This document shows, one piece after another, positions 9,444-18,107 of a stretch of 64,000 bases of DNA. The position numbers were made by a program, and so were the translations under genes. Under the pieces are notes generated by a model. The model had not been told where the DNA came from. It saw only the letters and a program-made list of their open reading frames with translations, and made no database searches. The DNA is from Candidatus Mediterraneibacter intestinavium (GTDB lineage: Bacteria; Bacillota; Clostridia; Lachnospirales; Lachnospiraceae): the NCBI GenBank assembly GCA_019119205.1, contig DWXK01000074.1, positions 1 to 64,000 on the forward strand. Direction: 5' to 3'. The first letter of the stretch is position 1. Every line of letters starts with the position of its first letter.

Positions 9444-9501
9444 CCGAGACCACTGAAAAGTGTATTATCGGCTGTCTTAATATGTTTTTCAGTAGTTTCG
9501 G
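9444..9501 (+). promoter_or_regulatory. Long hairpin in the pnp 5' leader
   Basis: CCGAGACCACTGAAAA (9444-9459) pairs with TTTTCAGTAGTTTCGG (9486-9501): 16 positions with one G-U and one mismatch, and a few more pairs extend it toward the loop (GTGTA with TATGT). Position and form resemble the leader stem of enterobacterial pnp, where RNase III cuts and PNPase then represses its own message. A similar role here is inference. Confidence 0.55.
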
Positions 9502-9545
9502 AGACGCCTGCCGGCAGAAAATTGATTCAGAAAAAGGAGAAAGCT

Positions 9546-11633
9546 ATGTACAAAAAGTATGAGATGGAACTTGCCGGAAGAACGCTGCGCGTAGATGTCG
9601 GCAGAGTTGCAAAGCAGGCGAACGGTGCTGTCCTGATGCACTACGGCGACACAACGGTACTCTGTACGGCGACAGCGTCAGAGAAACCGAGAGATGGGAT
9701 CGATTTCTTTCCCCTGAGTGTGGAATATAATGAGAGAATGTACGCGGTGGGCAAGATACCGGGCGGATTCAACAAGAGAGAAGGAAAGGCTTCGGAGAAC
9801 GCCATTCTGACAGACCGTGTCATCGACCGCCCGATGCGTCCGCTGTTCCCGAAGGATTACAGAAATGATGTGACACTGGAGAACCTTGTCATGTCAGTTG
9901 ACCAGGACTGCAGTCCGGAGCTGACAGCGATGCTGGGTGCGGCGATCGCGACAAGTATTTCCGATATCCCCTTTGACGGCCCGATCTCAACGACACAGGT
10001 TGGTCTGGTTGACGGTGAATTCGTCTTCAACCCGACTTCCGCTCAGAGAGAGGTATCCGACCTTGCCCTGACTGTCGCTTCCACAAAAGAGAAGGTGATC
10101 ATGATCGAGGCAGGCGCAAACGAGGTGCCGGAGGACAAGATGATCGAGGCGATCTTTGCAGCTCACGAGCTGAACCAGAAAGTGATCGCGTTCATCGATA
10201 CCATTGTCGCAGAGTGCGGCAAACCGAAACATGAGTATGAGCATTTTGCTGTTCCGGAAGAACTGTTTGCCGCGATCAGAGAGGTCGTTCCGCCGGAAGA
10301 GATGGAACAGGCTGTATTTACAGACGACAAACAGACCCGGGAGGAGAATATCCGTGTCGTTACAGAAAGATTAGAGGAAGCGTTTGCCGACAAAGAAGAA
10401 TGGCTTGACGTCCTGGGAGAGGCTGTCTACCAGTATCAGAAGAAGACAGTCAGAAAGATGATCCTGAAAGACCACAAACGTCCGGACGGACGTGCCATCG
10501 ATCAGATCAGACCGCTCGCGGCGGAAGTTGACCTGATCCCGAGGGTGCATGGTTCTGCGATGTTCACAAGAGGCCAGACACAGATCTGCAACGTGACGAC
10601 TCTGGCACCGCTGTCTGAGGCACAGAGACTGGACGGACTGGATGAGAATGAGACGTCCAAGAGATATATGCACCACTATAATTTCCCGTCCTACTCTGTA
10701 GGTGAGACAAAGCCGTCGAGAGGACCGGGACGCCGTGAGATCGGACATGGCGCGCTTGCTGAGAGAGCTCTGATCCCGGTACTCCCAAGCGAGTCCGAGT
10801 TCCCGTATGCGATCCGTACCGTATCCGAGACATTTGAGTCCAACGGATCTACCTCCCAGGCAAGTGTGTGTGCGTCCAGTATGTCACTGATGGCTGCGGG
10901 CGTGCCGATCAAAGCTGCTGTGGCGGGAATCTCAGCAGGACTTGTGACAGGCGAGACGGATGATGATTACCTCGTTTTGACAGATATCCAGGGACTGGAA
11001 GACTTCTTTGGCGATATGGACTTTAAGGTGGCAGGTACCCACAAAGGTATCACAGCGATCCAGATGGATATCAAGATCCACGGCCTGACGAGGCCGATCA
11101 TCGAGGAAGCTATCGCTGCCACAAAGAAAGCAAGGACCTACATCATCGACGAGGTGATGAACAAAGCGATCGCTGAGCCGAGACCGGAAGTGGGAGAGTA
11201 CGCCCCGAAGATCATCCAGATGCAGATCGATCCACAGAAGATCGGCGATGTTGTCGGACAGAGAGGAAAGACGATCAATGCCATCATCGAGCAGACCGGT
11301 GTAAAGATCGATATCGAGGATGACGGCTCTGTATCTATCTGCGGAACAGAGAAAGAGGGTATGGACCAGGCTGCAAAACTGATCCACACCATCGTGACAG
11401 ACTTTGAGGCAGGACAGGTATTTGAAGGAAAGGTCGTCAGCATCAAAGAGTTCGGCGCATTCCTTGAGTTTGCTCCTGGAAAAGAAGGTCTGGTCCACAT
11501 CTCCAAGATCTCTAAGAAGAGAGTGGACAAGGTGGAAGACGTTCTCGCCATCGGAGACGTGGTGAAGGTCGTATGCCTCGGAAAAGACAAGATGGGAAGA
11601 TTCAGCTTCAGCATGAGAGATGTAGCTGAGTAA
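9546..11633 (+). CDS. pnp: Polyribonucleotide nucleotidyltransferase (PNPase)
   Basis: A 695-residue 3'-5' phosphorolytic exoribonuclease of mRNA turnover. Two RNase PH domains (about 10-230 and 320-530) are separated by the alpha-helical linker. A KH domain follows (IDPQKIGDVVGQRGKTINAI, about 560) and a C-terminal S1 domain (GQVFEGKVVSIKEFGAF, about 623 onward). The ATG at 9546 has AAAAAGGAG upstream; open sequence before it lacks a better start. The gene has its own promoter and a structured leader, and is followed by a terminator before rarA. Confidence 0.98.
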   Translation: MYKKYEMELAGRTLRVDVGRVAKQANGAVLMHYGDTTVLCTATASEKPRDGIDFFPLSVEYNERMYAVGKIPGGFNKREGKASENAILTDRVIDRPMRPLFPKDYRNDVTLENLVMSVDQDCSPELTAMLGAAIATSISDIPFDGPISTTQVGLVDGEFVFNPTSAQREVSDLALTVASTKEKVIMIEAGANEVPEDKMIEAIFAAHELNQKVIAFIDTIVAECGKPKHEYEHFAVPEELFAAIREVVPPEEMEQAVFTDDKQTREENIRVVTERLEEAFADKEEWLDVLGEAVYQYQKKTVRKMILKDHKRPDGRAIDQIRPLAAEVDLIPRVHGSAMFTRGQTQICNVTTLAPLSEAQRLDGLDENETSKRYMHHYNFPSYSVGETKPSRGPGRREIGHGALAERALIPVLPSESEFPYAIRTVSETFESNGSTSQASVCASSMSLMAAGVPIKAAVAGISAGLVTGETDDDYLVLTDIQGLEDFFGDMDFKVAGTHKGITAIQMDIKIHGLTRPIIEEAIAATKKARTYIIDEVMNKAIAEPRPEVGEYAPKIIQMQIDPQKIGDVVGQRGKTINAIIEQTGVKIDIEDDGSVSICGTEKEGMDQAAKLIHTIVTDFEAGQVFEGKVVSIKEFGAFLEFAPGKEGLVHISKISKKRVDKVEDVLAIGDVVKVVCLGKDKMGRFSFSMRDVAE

Positions 11634-11703
11634 GATTTGAACAGGAAACAGGGTCTTTCAGACAGATCCTGAAGCATAAGTTACAGCGAACTGTAACAAG
11701 ACT

Positions 11704-11760
11704 AAGCCGGAAGGGCAGGAACATATCAGAATGGTATTGTTTCAGGCTCATCCGGCTTTT
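11704..11760 (+). terminator. Terminator after pnp
   Basis: AAGCCGGA (11704-11711) pairs with TCCGGCTT (11751-11758) and a T-run follows directly. The 39-base interior contains further imperfect pairing (GGAACATATC with GTATTGTTTC), so the structure is a long compound hairpin. The next gene's promoter lies on top of it. Confidence 0.6.
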
Positions 11761-11765
11761 ATAAT
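11737..11765 (+). promoter_or_regulatory. Sigma-A promoter for rarA, overlapping the pnp terminator
   Basis: TTGTTT at 11737-11742 and a perfect TATAAT at 11760-11765 are separated by 17 bases. The start point would fall near 11772, giving a very short leader with GGAGG at 11776-11780. Confidence 0.65.
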
Positions 11766-11789
11766 AGTCTTATATGGAGGTGCATGGAC

Positions 11790-13112
11790 ATGGAACAGAT
11801 GACACTATTTGATAATGACCGGACCAGCACGCCTCTTGCCAGCAGGCTGCGTCCTGCATCACTGGATGAATTTGTGGGACAGGAGCATCTGGTGGGAGAG
11901 GGGAAGATCCTCCGTCAGCTCATCGAGCGGGATCAGATCTCATCTATGATCTTCTGGGGACCGCCCGGTGTGGGGAAGACGACTCTGGCAAGCATCATCG
12001 CCGGAAAGACCAGGTCTGAGTTCATCAATTTCAGCGCGGTGACGAGCGGGATCAAAGAGATCAAGGATGTGATGAACCGGGCAGAACTCAGCCGCAGAGT
12101 GGGGATAAGGACCGTTCTCTTCGTGGATGAGATCCATCGGTTCAACAAAGCCCAGCAGGATGCGTTCCTTCCCTTTGTGGAGAGGGGGAGCATCATCCTG
12201 ATCGGCGCGACGACAGAGAATCCTTCTTTTGAGATCAATGCGGCGCTCCTGTCCAGGTGCCGGGTGTTCGTTCTGAAAGCTCTGGAGGAAAAAGACCTGG
12301 AAAAACTGTTGAGACATGCTGTTACAAGCCCCAAAGGATTCGGGGCGCAGAACGTGAAGATCTCAGATGACGGGATCCGGGCGATCGCTGCTTTTGCAAA
12401 CGGGGATGCAAGGACAGCCCTCAACACCCTTGAAATGGCGGTGCTGAACGGAGAGGTCAGCGCAGAGGGGATCACAGTGACAGAGGAGGCTCTGGAACAG
12501 TGCATCAGCCGGAAGTCCCTGCTGTATGATAAGACAGGGGAGGAACACTACAACCTGATCTCGGCACTTCATAAGTCCATGCGAAACAGCGATCCCGACG
12601 CGGCTGTCTACTGGATGATGCGGATGCTGGAAGGCGGTGAGGACCCGCTGTATATCGCAAGGCGGCTGATCCGTTTTGCCAGCGAGGATGTGGGCATGGC
12701 GGACAGCAGTGCCCTCCAGGTAGCGGTGGCGGCATATCAGGCATGTCATTTCCTGGGGATGCCGGAGTGCGACGTACACCTCACCCATGCGGTCGTCTAC
12801 CTGTCCATGGCGCCAAAGTCAAATGCGCTTTATACAGCATGCGAGGCGTGCAAGAAAGATGTGAGGACGCTGCGCGCAGAGCCGGTGCCGCTCCAGATCC
12901 GAAACGGCGTGACAGGGCTCATGAAAGACCTGGGATATGGGAAAGGATATGAGTATGCTCACGATACAGAAGAAAAACTGACCCATATGCAGTGTATGCC
13001 GGACAGCTTAAAAGACAGGACGTACTATCATCCCACCACGCAGGGGGAGGAAGCAAAGACAGCCAAACGTCTGGAAGAGATCCGGAAGTTCCGCGGAGAG
13101 GAGAATGGATAG
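11790..13112 (+). CDS. rarA: Replication-associated recombination protein RarA (MgsA) AAA+ ATPase
   Basis: A 440-residue AAA+ protein related to clamp loaders that acts at stalled replication forks. Walker A GPPGVGKTT is near residue 56, Walker B appears as LFVDEIHRFN, and the C-terminal tetramerisation part carries EDVGMADSSAL and HLTHAVVYLS. Two ATGs are possible: 11784 is only 3 bases after GGAGG, whereas 11790 has 9-base spacing and is preferred. It has its own promoter embedded in the pnp terminator and is not part of the spoIIIA operon that follows. Confidence 0.96.
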   Translation: MEQMTLFDNDRTSTPLASRLRPASLDEFVGQEHLVGEGKILRQLIERDQISSMIFWGPPGVGKTTLASIIAGKTRSEFINFSAVTSGIKEIKDVMNRAELSRRVGIRTVLFVDEIHRFNKAQQDAFLPFVERGSIILIGATTENPSFEINAALLSRCRVFVLKALEEKDLEKLLRHAVTSPKGFGAQNVKISDDGIRAIAAFANGDARTALNTLEMAVLNGEVSAEGITVTEEALEQCISRKSLLYDKTGEEHYNLISALHKSMRNSDPDAAVYWMMRMLEGGEDPLYIARRLIRFASEDVGMADSSALQVAVAAYQACHFLGMPECDVHLTHAVVYLSMAPKSNALYTACEACKKDVRTLRAEPVPLQIRNGVTGLMKDLGYGKGYEYAHDTEEKLTHMQCMPDSLKDRTYYHPTTQGEEAKTAKRLEEIRKFRGEENG

Positions 13113-13130
13113 CAGCTTTGAAAATGATGG

Positions 13131-13158
13131 TCATATTTTACACGCATGGTCATATATT
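13131..13158 (+). promoter_or_regulatory. Sigma-E-type promoter for the spoIIIA operon
   Basis: TCATATT at 13131-13137, preceded by G, lies 13 bases upstream of CATATATT at 13151-13158. This fits the B. subtilis sigma-E consensus (KCATATT and CATACANT) with one mismatch in the -10. The start would fall near 13165, about 13 bases before spoIIIAA. spoIIIA is known to be sigma-E dependent in B. subtilis, so the context agrees. Confidence 0.7.
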
Positions 13159-13177
13159 GTGTAAAGAGGTGGACAAG

Positions 13178-14128
13178 ATGGAGAGACAGGACAGAAGAGC
13201 CCAGATACTTAAGATCCTTGCAAAGAGTATCCGGAGGATCATCGAGGAGGAAGTGCCTGATACGGACAGCCTGCAGGAGATCCGTATGCGCACCGGTCAG
13301 CCGCTGCGCATCACAAAAGAAAACCGGGACATCCCGGTGCCGGAGGGAAAAGCACATATTGTCACGAAAGAAGAGATGAGGGAGACACTGGACTATATCA
13401 GCCGGTACTCCCTCTACGCATATGAAAATGAATTGAGACAGGGATTTCTTACAGTGGAAGGAGGTCACAGGGTAGGCGTGGCAGGAAAAGTGATCATGGA
13501 AAAAGAGAGAGTAAAAAATATACAGTACATATCATCTGTTAATATCAGAGTATCCCATGAGGTGATCGGATGTGCAGATGCCCTTCTGCCTTATATCACA
13601 AAAAACAAGCAGGTATGTCATACATTGATCATTTCCCCGCCGGGATGTGGGAAGACAACTCTCATACGGGATCTGATCCGGCAGATTTCTGACGGAAATC
13701 AATATGTGAAAGGATGCTCCGTGGGGGTAGTGGATGAGCGGTCTGAACTGGGAGGGTGCCACATGGGGATCGCGCAGAACCGGCTGGGGATGAGGACGGA
13801 CATTCTGGACTGCTGTCCAAAGGCGGATGGGATGATCATGCTGATCCGTTCTATGACGCCGCAGGTGATCGCTGTGGATGAGATCGGCACCCGGGAGGAT
13901 ATCCATGCGGTGGAATATGCCATGCAGTGCGGATGCAAACTCATCGCAAGCGTACACGGCCTGGATATGGACGAGGCGTCAAAGAAACCTGTGCTGGGAG
14001 AACTGATCCGGAAAAGGATGTTCGAACGTTATGTGGTCCTGGGAAACGGAGAGCATCCCGGGGAGATCCGGGAAATCTATGATGAGCGGGGGAGTGCGCT
14101 GTGCAGAGACTGGCAGGCAGTATATTGA
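13178..14128 (+). CDS. spoIIIAA: Stage III sporulation protein AA (secretion-type ATPase)
   Basis: A 316-residue mother-cell ATPase of the SpoIIIA-SpoIIQ channel that links mother cell and forespore. Walker A SPPGCGKTTLIRDL is at about 153-166, followed by VVDERSELGG and VIAVDEIGT (Walker B); the family is related to type II/IV secretion ATPases. The ATG at 13178 has GAGGTGG 5 bases upstream. The open frame continues further 5', into rarA, but that part is not conserved and lies before the sigma-E promoter. First gene of an intact eight-gene spoIIIA operon. Confidence 0.96.
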   Translation: MERQDRRAQILKILAKSIRRIIEEEVPDTDSLQEIRMRTGQPLRITKENRDIPVPEGKAHIVTKEEMRETLDYISRYSLYAYENELRQGFLTVEGGHRVGVAGKVIMEKERVKNIQYISSVNIRVSHEVIGCADALLPYITKNKQVCHTLIISPPGCGKTTLIRDLIRQISDGNQYVKGCSVGVVDERSELGGCHMGIAQNRLGMRTDILDCCPKADGMIMLIRSMTPQVIAVDEIGTREDIHAVEYAMQCGCKLIASVHGLDMDEASKKPVLGELIRKRMFERYVVLGNGEHPGEIREIYDERGSALCRDWQAVY

Positions 14129-14619
14129 TCATCGCAGCTACTACCGGAGCAGGCTGGATGTATGGGACAGAACTGAAAAACTATCTTCAGAAGATGCGGT
14201 ATATCCGGTATGTGGCGGGGCTGATCAAAGGTGAGATGGAGTATACGGGCGCGCCTCTTGCGGAGGTGTTCCGCGAGACCGGGCGCAGGGTAAAAAAACC
14301 CTTCTCCAGATGGCTGGTCCGGATGGCGTCTGAGATAGACGATAGGGAGGAGTCTGCATTTGCGAGGATCTGGAACCGGGGGATAGACCGGGACTTAAAG
14401 GAACTGAACCTGCAGAGTGAGCACTCGATCCTGCTCAAGGAGATGGGAACATTCCTCGGGCAGCTTGACCGGGAGACAGCGGGGAGGTCGATGCAGCTTT
14501 ACTTGAACAGGATGGATCTGGAGATAGAGAAACTAAGAGAAGGACTTGCGGCAAAGAGAAAGATCGGAAACTGTCTGGGGGTGATGGGCGGCATCTTTCT
14601 TGTAGTCGTCCTGCTCTGA
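14101..14619 (+). CDS. spoIIIAB: Stage III sporulation protein AB
   Basis: A 172-residue protein starting with GTG and overlapping the end of spoIIIAA by 28 bases. One N-terminal membrane segment (SILIIAATTGAGWMYG), a helical cytoplasmic middle and a C-terminal hydrophobic stretch (GGIFLVVVLL) match SpoIIIAB, which resembles GspF-type secretion membrane proteins. It acts with SpoIIIAA in the mother cell. The overlap suggests translational coupling. An alternative start cannot be ruled out because no clear ribosome binding site precedes this GTG. Confidence 0.92.
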   Translation: MQRLAGSILIIAATTGAGWMYGTELKNYLQKMRYIRYVAGLIKGEMEYTGAPLAEVFRETGRRVKKPFSRWLVRMASEIDDREESAFARIWNRGIDRDLKELNLQSEHSILLKEMGTFLGQLDRETAGRSMQLYLNRMDLEIEKLREGLAAKRKIGNCLGVMGGIFLVVVLL

Positions 14620-14632
14620 ACGGGGAGGAGAC

Positions 14633-14827
14633 ATGAGTATAAATCTGATATTTCGAATTGCTGCGGTAGGGATCCTTGTATCGATCTTGAGCCAGGTGCT
14701 CAAACACAGCGGAAGAGAGGAACAGGCGTTTCTTGTCAGTCTTGCGGGACTGATCCTGGTGCTGTCCTGGGTGCTTCCCTACATTTATGATCTGTTCCTG
14801 TCGATCCGGCAGCTCTTTTCTCTGTAG
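14633..14827 (+). CDS. spoIIIAC: Stage III sporulation protein AC
   Basis: A 64-residue integral membrane protein with two transmembrane helices (LIFRIAAVGILVSILSQVL and AFLVSLAGLILVLSWVLPYI). The ATG follows GGGGAGG by a few bases. Size, topology and position between spoIIIAB and spoIIIAD identify it. It contributes to the membrane part of the feeding-tube channel. Confidence 0.95.
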   Translation: MSINLIFRIAAVGILVSILSQVLKHSGREEQAFLVSLAGLILVLSWVLPYIYDLFLSIRQLFSL

Positions 14828-14838
14828 GAGGTGGAGAT

Positions 14839-15225
14839 ATGGATGTGATGCAGATCGGGATCGTCGGGGTGATCGGCGCCCTGCTCGCAATACAGTTTAA
14901 GGGCGGGAAAACAGAATACGGGATCTTCATGAGTGTGGCGGTGAGCATCTTCCTTTTCGCGTGTATCGTTGACCGGCTGGAGATCTTTCTTGGCACGGTG
15001 GAGCAGATCGGCTCCTACATTGACATGGACGCAGGATATCTCTCCACCATGTTCAAGATGATCGGGGTGACTTACATCGCGGAATTTTCATCGGGGATCT
15101 GTAAAGATGCGGGATATCAGACTATCGCGGTCCAGATCGAGATCTTCAGCAAGCTGACCATACTCGCTCTGGGAATGCCGGTCCTCCTTGCCCTTCTGGA
15201 AACGGTAAGGGAGTTCCTGGCATGA
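14839..15225 (+). CDS. spoIIIAD: Stage III sporulation protein AD
   Basis: A 128-residue protein with three or four membrane segments, preceded by AGGAGGTGG. Its stop overlaps the spoIIIAE start in an ATGA arrangement. The middle motif YIAEFSSGICKDAGYQTIA is characteristic of SpoIIIAC/AD proteins, of which AD is the longer paralogue. It is part of the mother-cell channel complex. Confidence 0.95.
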   Translation: MDVMQIGIVGVIGALLAIQFKGGKTEYGIFMSVAVSIFLFACIVDRLEIFLGTVEQIGSYIDMDAGYLSTMFKMIGVTYIAEFSSGICKDAGYQTIAVQIEIFSKLTILALGMPVLLALLETVREFLA

Positions 15226-16439
15226 GGCGCAGACAGAACAGGCTGGGGCAGTTCATCCTGACGCTGATGCTGATCCTGGTGATCTTCGGGTTCGGGTCGA
15301 GGATCGTGAACGCAGAAGAAAGAGACGGGGCAGGAAGTCCGGAGACTGAGGAAGCGGAAAGCAGGGCGGATGCGGAAGAGTTACGTGAGGAGACGGAAGA
15401 TGCGCTTCTGGCGGAGTTTGACTTCGATGAGATCGAAGAAAGCCTGTCCGGAATGTTCCCGCGGCAGAAACTCTCTTTCGAGGAAGTTATGTCAGAACTG
15501 ATCTCGGGAGATTTGAGCGGGCTTGGAAAAACGTTTCTTGGATATTTGTCGGATCAGATCTTTTATGAATTTCATTACAATAGAGAGAACCTGGTCTATA
15601 TGCTCCTGGTGGCGCTGACTGCCGCAGTGTTCACCAATTTTTCCAGTGCGTTCCAGAACCGGCAGGTATCAGAGATCAGCTTTTATGTGCTGTACATGCT
15701 TTTGATCACGCTCTGCCTGACCGCGTTCCGTATCGCGATCCAGGGACTGGAACAAAATCTGAACGGACTGGTGGATTTTATGAGGGTGCTCTGCCCAAGT
15801 TATTTCCTGGCGGTCGCCTTTGCTTCCGGAAGTGTGACTTCCCTGTTTTTTTACAATGTCATCCTTTTTCTGATCTATGTGGTGGAACTGGCAGTGGTCC
15901 GGTTTCTGCTGCCGGTGATCAATGTGTATATCATGATCCAGGTGCTGGGAAATCTGACAGGGGAAGATTTTCTGTCCGAGTTCGCCCAGCTCCTTCAGAA
16001 GCTGGTCACCTGGATCCTGCGGACCCTGCTGGCGGGAGTGATCGGGATCAATGTGGTCCAGGGGCTGCTGGCTCCTGCCATAGATTCCTTGAGGAAGAGT
16101 GCTCTGACCCGGACGGCGGAGGCACTGCCGTGGGTCGGAAACGCAGTGGGAGGTGCGGCAGAGGTGGTCCTGGGGACTGCAGTCCTGATCAAGAACGGGA
16201 TAGGAATGGCGGGGGCAGTGATCGCGGTACTGATCTGCGCGGTGCCGGTCATCCAGATGCTGATCCTGGCATTTCTGTATAAGCTGGCGGCAGCGCTGGT
16301 GCAGCCGGTTTCCGATAAGCGGATCACAGGCTGTATCAGCAGTGTGAGCGAGGGATATGAGCTGCTCGTGAAGGTGGTCTTTACGGCGGGAGTTTTGTTC
16401 CTGCTCACCATTGCTATCGTGGCGGCGTCCACAACCTGA
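15222..16439 (+). CDS. spoIIIAE: Stage III sporulation protein AE
   Basis: A 405-residue polytopic membrane protein with an N-terminal signal-like segment (FILTLMLILVIFGFG, cleavage near VNAEE). An acidic extracytoplasmic region of about 80 residues follows, then seven or eight transmembrane helices. It starts inside the spoIIIAD stop (ATGA). SpoIIIAE is thought to form part of the transport channel between mother cell and forespore. Length is typical for the family. Confidence 0.95.
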   Translation: MRRRQNRLGQFILTLMLILVIFGFGSRIVNAEERDGAGSPETEEAESRADAEELREETEDALLAEFDFDEIEESLSGMFPRQKLSFEEVMSELISGDLSGLGKTFLGYLSDQIFYEFHYNRENLVYMLLVALTAAVFTNFSSAFQNRQVSEISFYVLYMLLITLCLTAFRIAIQGLEQNLNGLVDFMRVLCPSYFLAVAFASGSVTSLFFYNVILFLIYVVELAVVRFLLPVINVYIMIQVLGNLTGEDFLSEFAQLLQKLVTWILRTLLAGVIGINVVQGLLAPAIDSLRKSALTRTAEALPWVGNAVGGAAEVVLGTAVLIKNGIGMAGAVIAVLICAVPVIQMLILAFLYKLAAALVQPVSDKRITGCISSVSEGYELLVKVVFTAGVLFLLTIAIVAASTT

Positions 16440-16456
16440 CGGGAAAGGAGAGGGTC

Positions 16457-16822
16457 ATGCTTCAGCAGTTATACGGCTGGATACAGAATATCGCGGTTTA
16501 TCTGATCGTGGCAGCGGCGGTCATGCATGCGATACCGGGAAAGGATTACGGGAAATATGTCAGGTTCTTTTCAGGGCTTGTACTGATCCTCCTTTTGTTC
16601 ACCCCGGTGCTGAACCTGACCGGAATGGTGGAACGCTTCCGGGAGATTTACCAGAGCACCCAGTATGAAATGGACCGCCGTGAGATCGAGGAGGCGAGAG
16701 AACGGCTGGAAGAGGCAGATATCCTGGACTTCCTTCCTGAGGAATACAGCGGGATGGAAAGCGAAGAGACGGAAGAAAGTGAAAGTCTCATAGAAGTGGA
16801 GGAGATCAGGATTGGAGAATAG
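16457..16822 (+). CDS. spoIIIAF: Stage III sporulation protein AF
   Basis: A 121-residue protein with two N-terminal membrane helices (IAVYLIVAAAVMHAI and FFSGLVLILLLFTPVLNLTG) and a charged helical C-terminal part. This half is shorter than in B. subtilis SpoIIIAF (about 200 residues), so the cytoplasmic or intermembrane domain appears reduced. GGAGAGGG precedes the ATG. It overlaps the spoIIIAG start by 11 bases. Confidence 0.9.
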   Translation: MLQQLYGWIQNIAVYLIVAAAVMHAIPGKDYGKYVRFFSGLVLILLLFTPVLNLTGMVERFREIYQSTQYEMDRREIEEARERLEEADILDFLPEEYSGMESEETEESESLIEVEEIRIGE

Positions 16823-17411
16823 GCTGAAAAGTTTTCTTGAAGGTATGAAAAGCGGCGAGAAGCTGCCGAAGAAAAACCAGCTTCTCATCCTTCTGCTCAC
16901 AGGGATCCTGCTGCTGGTCATCGTTGTCCCTCTTCCGGAGGAGACGGAGGAGGATAGCACAGCCGCTGTGGAGGCGGGGGCAGGAAACGGGACCGGGACG
17001 GATGCACAGGATTATGAAGGATATCTGGAGGAGCGGACTGCGGAGGCGCTTCGGCAGGTGGAGGGGGTTGGCGAAGTGGAAGTTATGATCACGCTGAGTT
17101 CCACCGGGCAGAAAGTGGTGGAGAAGGACCAGCAGAACTCCAGCCAGACTACGGAGGAAGCAGACAGTTCCGGAGGTACAAGGACCACAGAGGACAGTTC
17201 GTCGGACAGGACCAGCGTCTATGAACAGGGCTCGGACGGGACCCAGACTCCTTATGTGACAAAAGAACTGTCACCGGAAGTAGAGGGGGTGGTGGTGATC
17301 GCGGACGGCGGGGACAATGCGGTGGTCGCGCAGGATATTACAGAGGCAGTCCAGGCATTATTCGGTGTTGAGGCGCATAAGATTAAAATAATGAAACGGG
17401 CTGATACATAA
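16812..17411 (+). CDS. spoIIIAG: Stage III sporulation protein AG
   Basis: A 199-residue protein with a TTG start overlapping the end of spoIIIAF. One transmembrane helix (LLILLLTGILLLVIVVPL) is followed by a ring-building motif domain exposed to the intermembrane space. That domain contains a Ser/Thr/Gly-rich insertion (about 110-145) before the conserved end EVEGVVVIADGGDNAVVAQDI. In B. subtilis SpoIIIAG forms a large ring across the intermembrane space. Confidence 0.93.
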   Translation: MENRLKSFLEGMKSGEKLPKKNQLLILLLTGILLLVIVVPLPEETEEDSTAAVEAGAGNGTGTDAQDYEGYLEERTAEALRQVEGVGEVEVMITLSSTGQKVVEKDQQNSSQTTEEADSSGGTRTTEDSSSDRTSVYEQGSDGTQTPYVTKELSPEVEGVVVIADGGDNAVVAQDITEAVQALFGVEAHKIKIMKRADT

Positions 17412-17429
17412 AAAAAGGAGGATCATCAA

Positions 17430-18041
17430 GTGAAACGTTTGTTCAAGAAAAACCAGATCATCATCGCCACACTGGCTGTCATGATCGCAGTGGCAGGTTA
17501 CCTGAATTATTCGGGCATGCTGTTCGGAGGAGCAGCAGACAGTACAGAAGAGGCAAATGCGGATCTGGCAAATCAGGAACTCCTGGATATATCCGAGGAA
17601 GACATTGAGACATCTACAGAAGATATCGCCAGCAACGACTCAGAGACAGAAGGGACTCCCGGGGAGGCAGTGCTGACGAGTGGAGATGCTTCGACGACCG
17701 TCGCCCAGGCAAAGGTTTCCAGAGAACAGGTCAGAGCCCAGAACAAGGAAACGCTCCAGGCGATCATAGACAACACAAACTTAAGCGACGCGGAGAAAGC
17801 AGATGCGGTCGCGCAGATGGTTGAGATGACAGAGATCTCCGAGCAGGAAGTCGCCATCGAGACACTGATGGCAACGAAAGGATTTTCCGAGGCGGTCGTC
17901 AGCCTGACTTCAGATTCGGCAGATGTGGTCGTCAAGGCGGAAGAACTGACGGATGCCAACAGGGCACAGATCGAGGATATCGTGACGAGAAAGACTGAGA
18001 TCGCCCCGGAGAATATCGTGATCACACCGATAACTGAATGA
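17430..18041 (+). CDS. spoIIIAH: Stage III sporulation protein AH
   Basis: A 203-residue protein with a GTG start behind a strong AAAGGAGG. One N-terminal membrane helix (IIIATLAVMIAVAGYLNY) is followed by an acidic, disordered stretch and a C-terminal YscJ/FliF-like domain (FSEAVVSLTSDSADVVVKAEEL). SpoIIIAH binds SpoIIQ from the forespore side and links the two halves of the channel. It is the last gene of the operon, followed by a terminator at 18078. Confidence 0.95.
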   Translation: MKRLFKKNQIIIATLAVMIAVAGYLNYSGMLFGGAADSTEEANADLANQELLDISEEDIETSTEDIASNDSETEGTPGEAVLTSGDASTTVAQAKVSREQVRAQNKETLQAIIDNTNLSDAEKADAVAQMVEMTEISEQEVAIETLMATKGFSEAVVSLTSDSADVVVKAEELTDANRAQIEDIVTRKTEIAPENIVITPITE

Positions 18042-18077
18042 GGAGCAAAAAAGTATAATGGTTGGGTTGAAAGCAGG

Positions 18078-18107
18078 GTCCTTCGCCGTAAGGCGAGGGA
18101 CTTTTTC
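18078..18107 (+). terminator. Terminator of the spoIIIA operon
   Basis: GTCCTTCGCC (18078-18087), loop GTAA, and GGCGAGGGAC (18092-18101) form a 10-bp stem with one G-U, followed by TTTTT. Confidence 0.9.

Noticed and set aside
9365..9562. A 65-codon open frame in the pnp leader.
   Set aside because: It starts upstream of the pnp promoter -10, has no ribosome binding site, and is explained by promoter and hairpin sequence.
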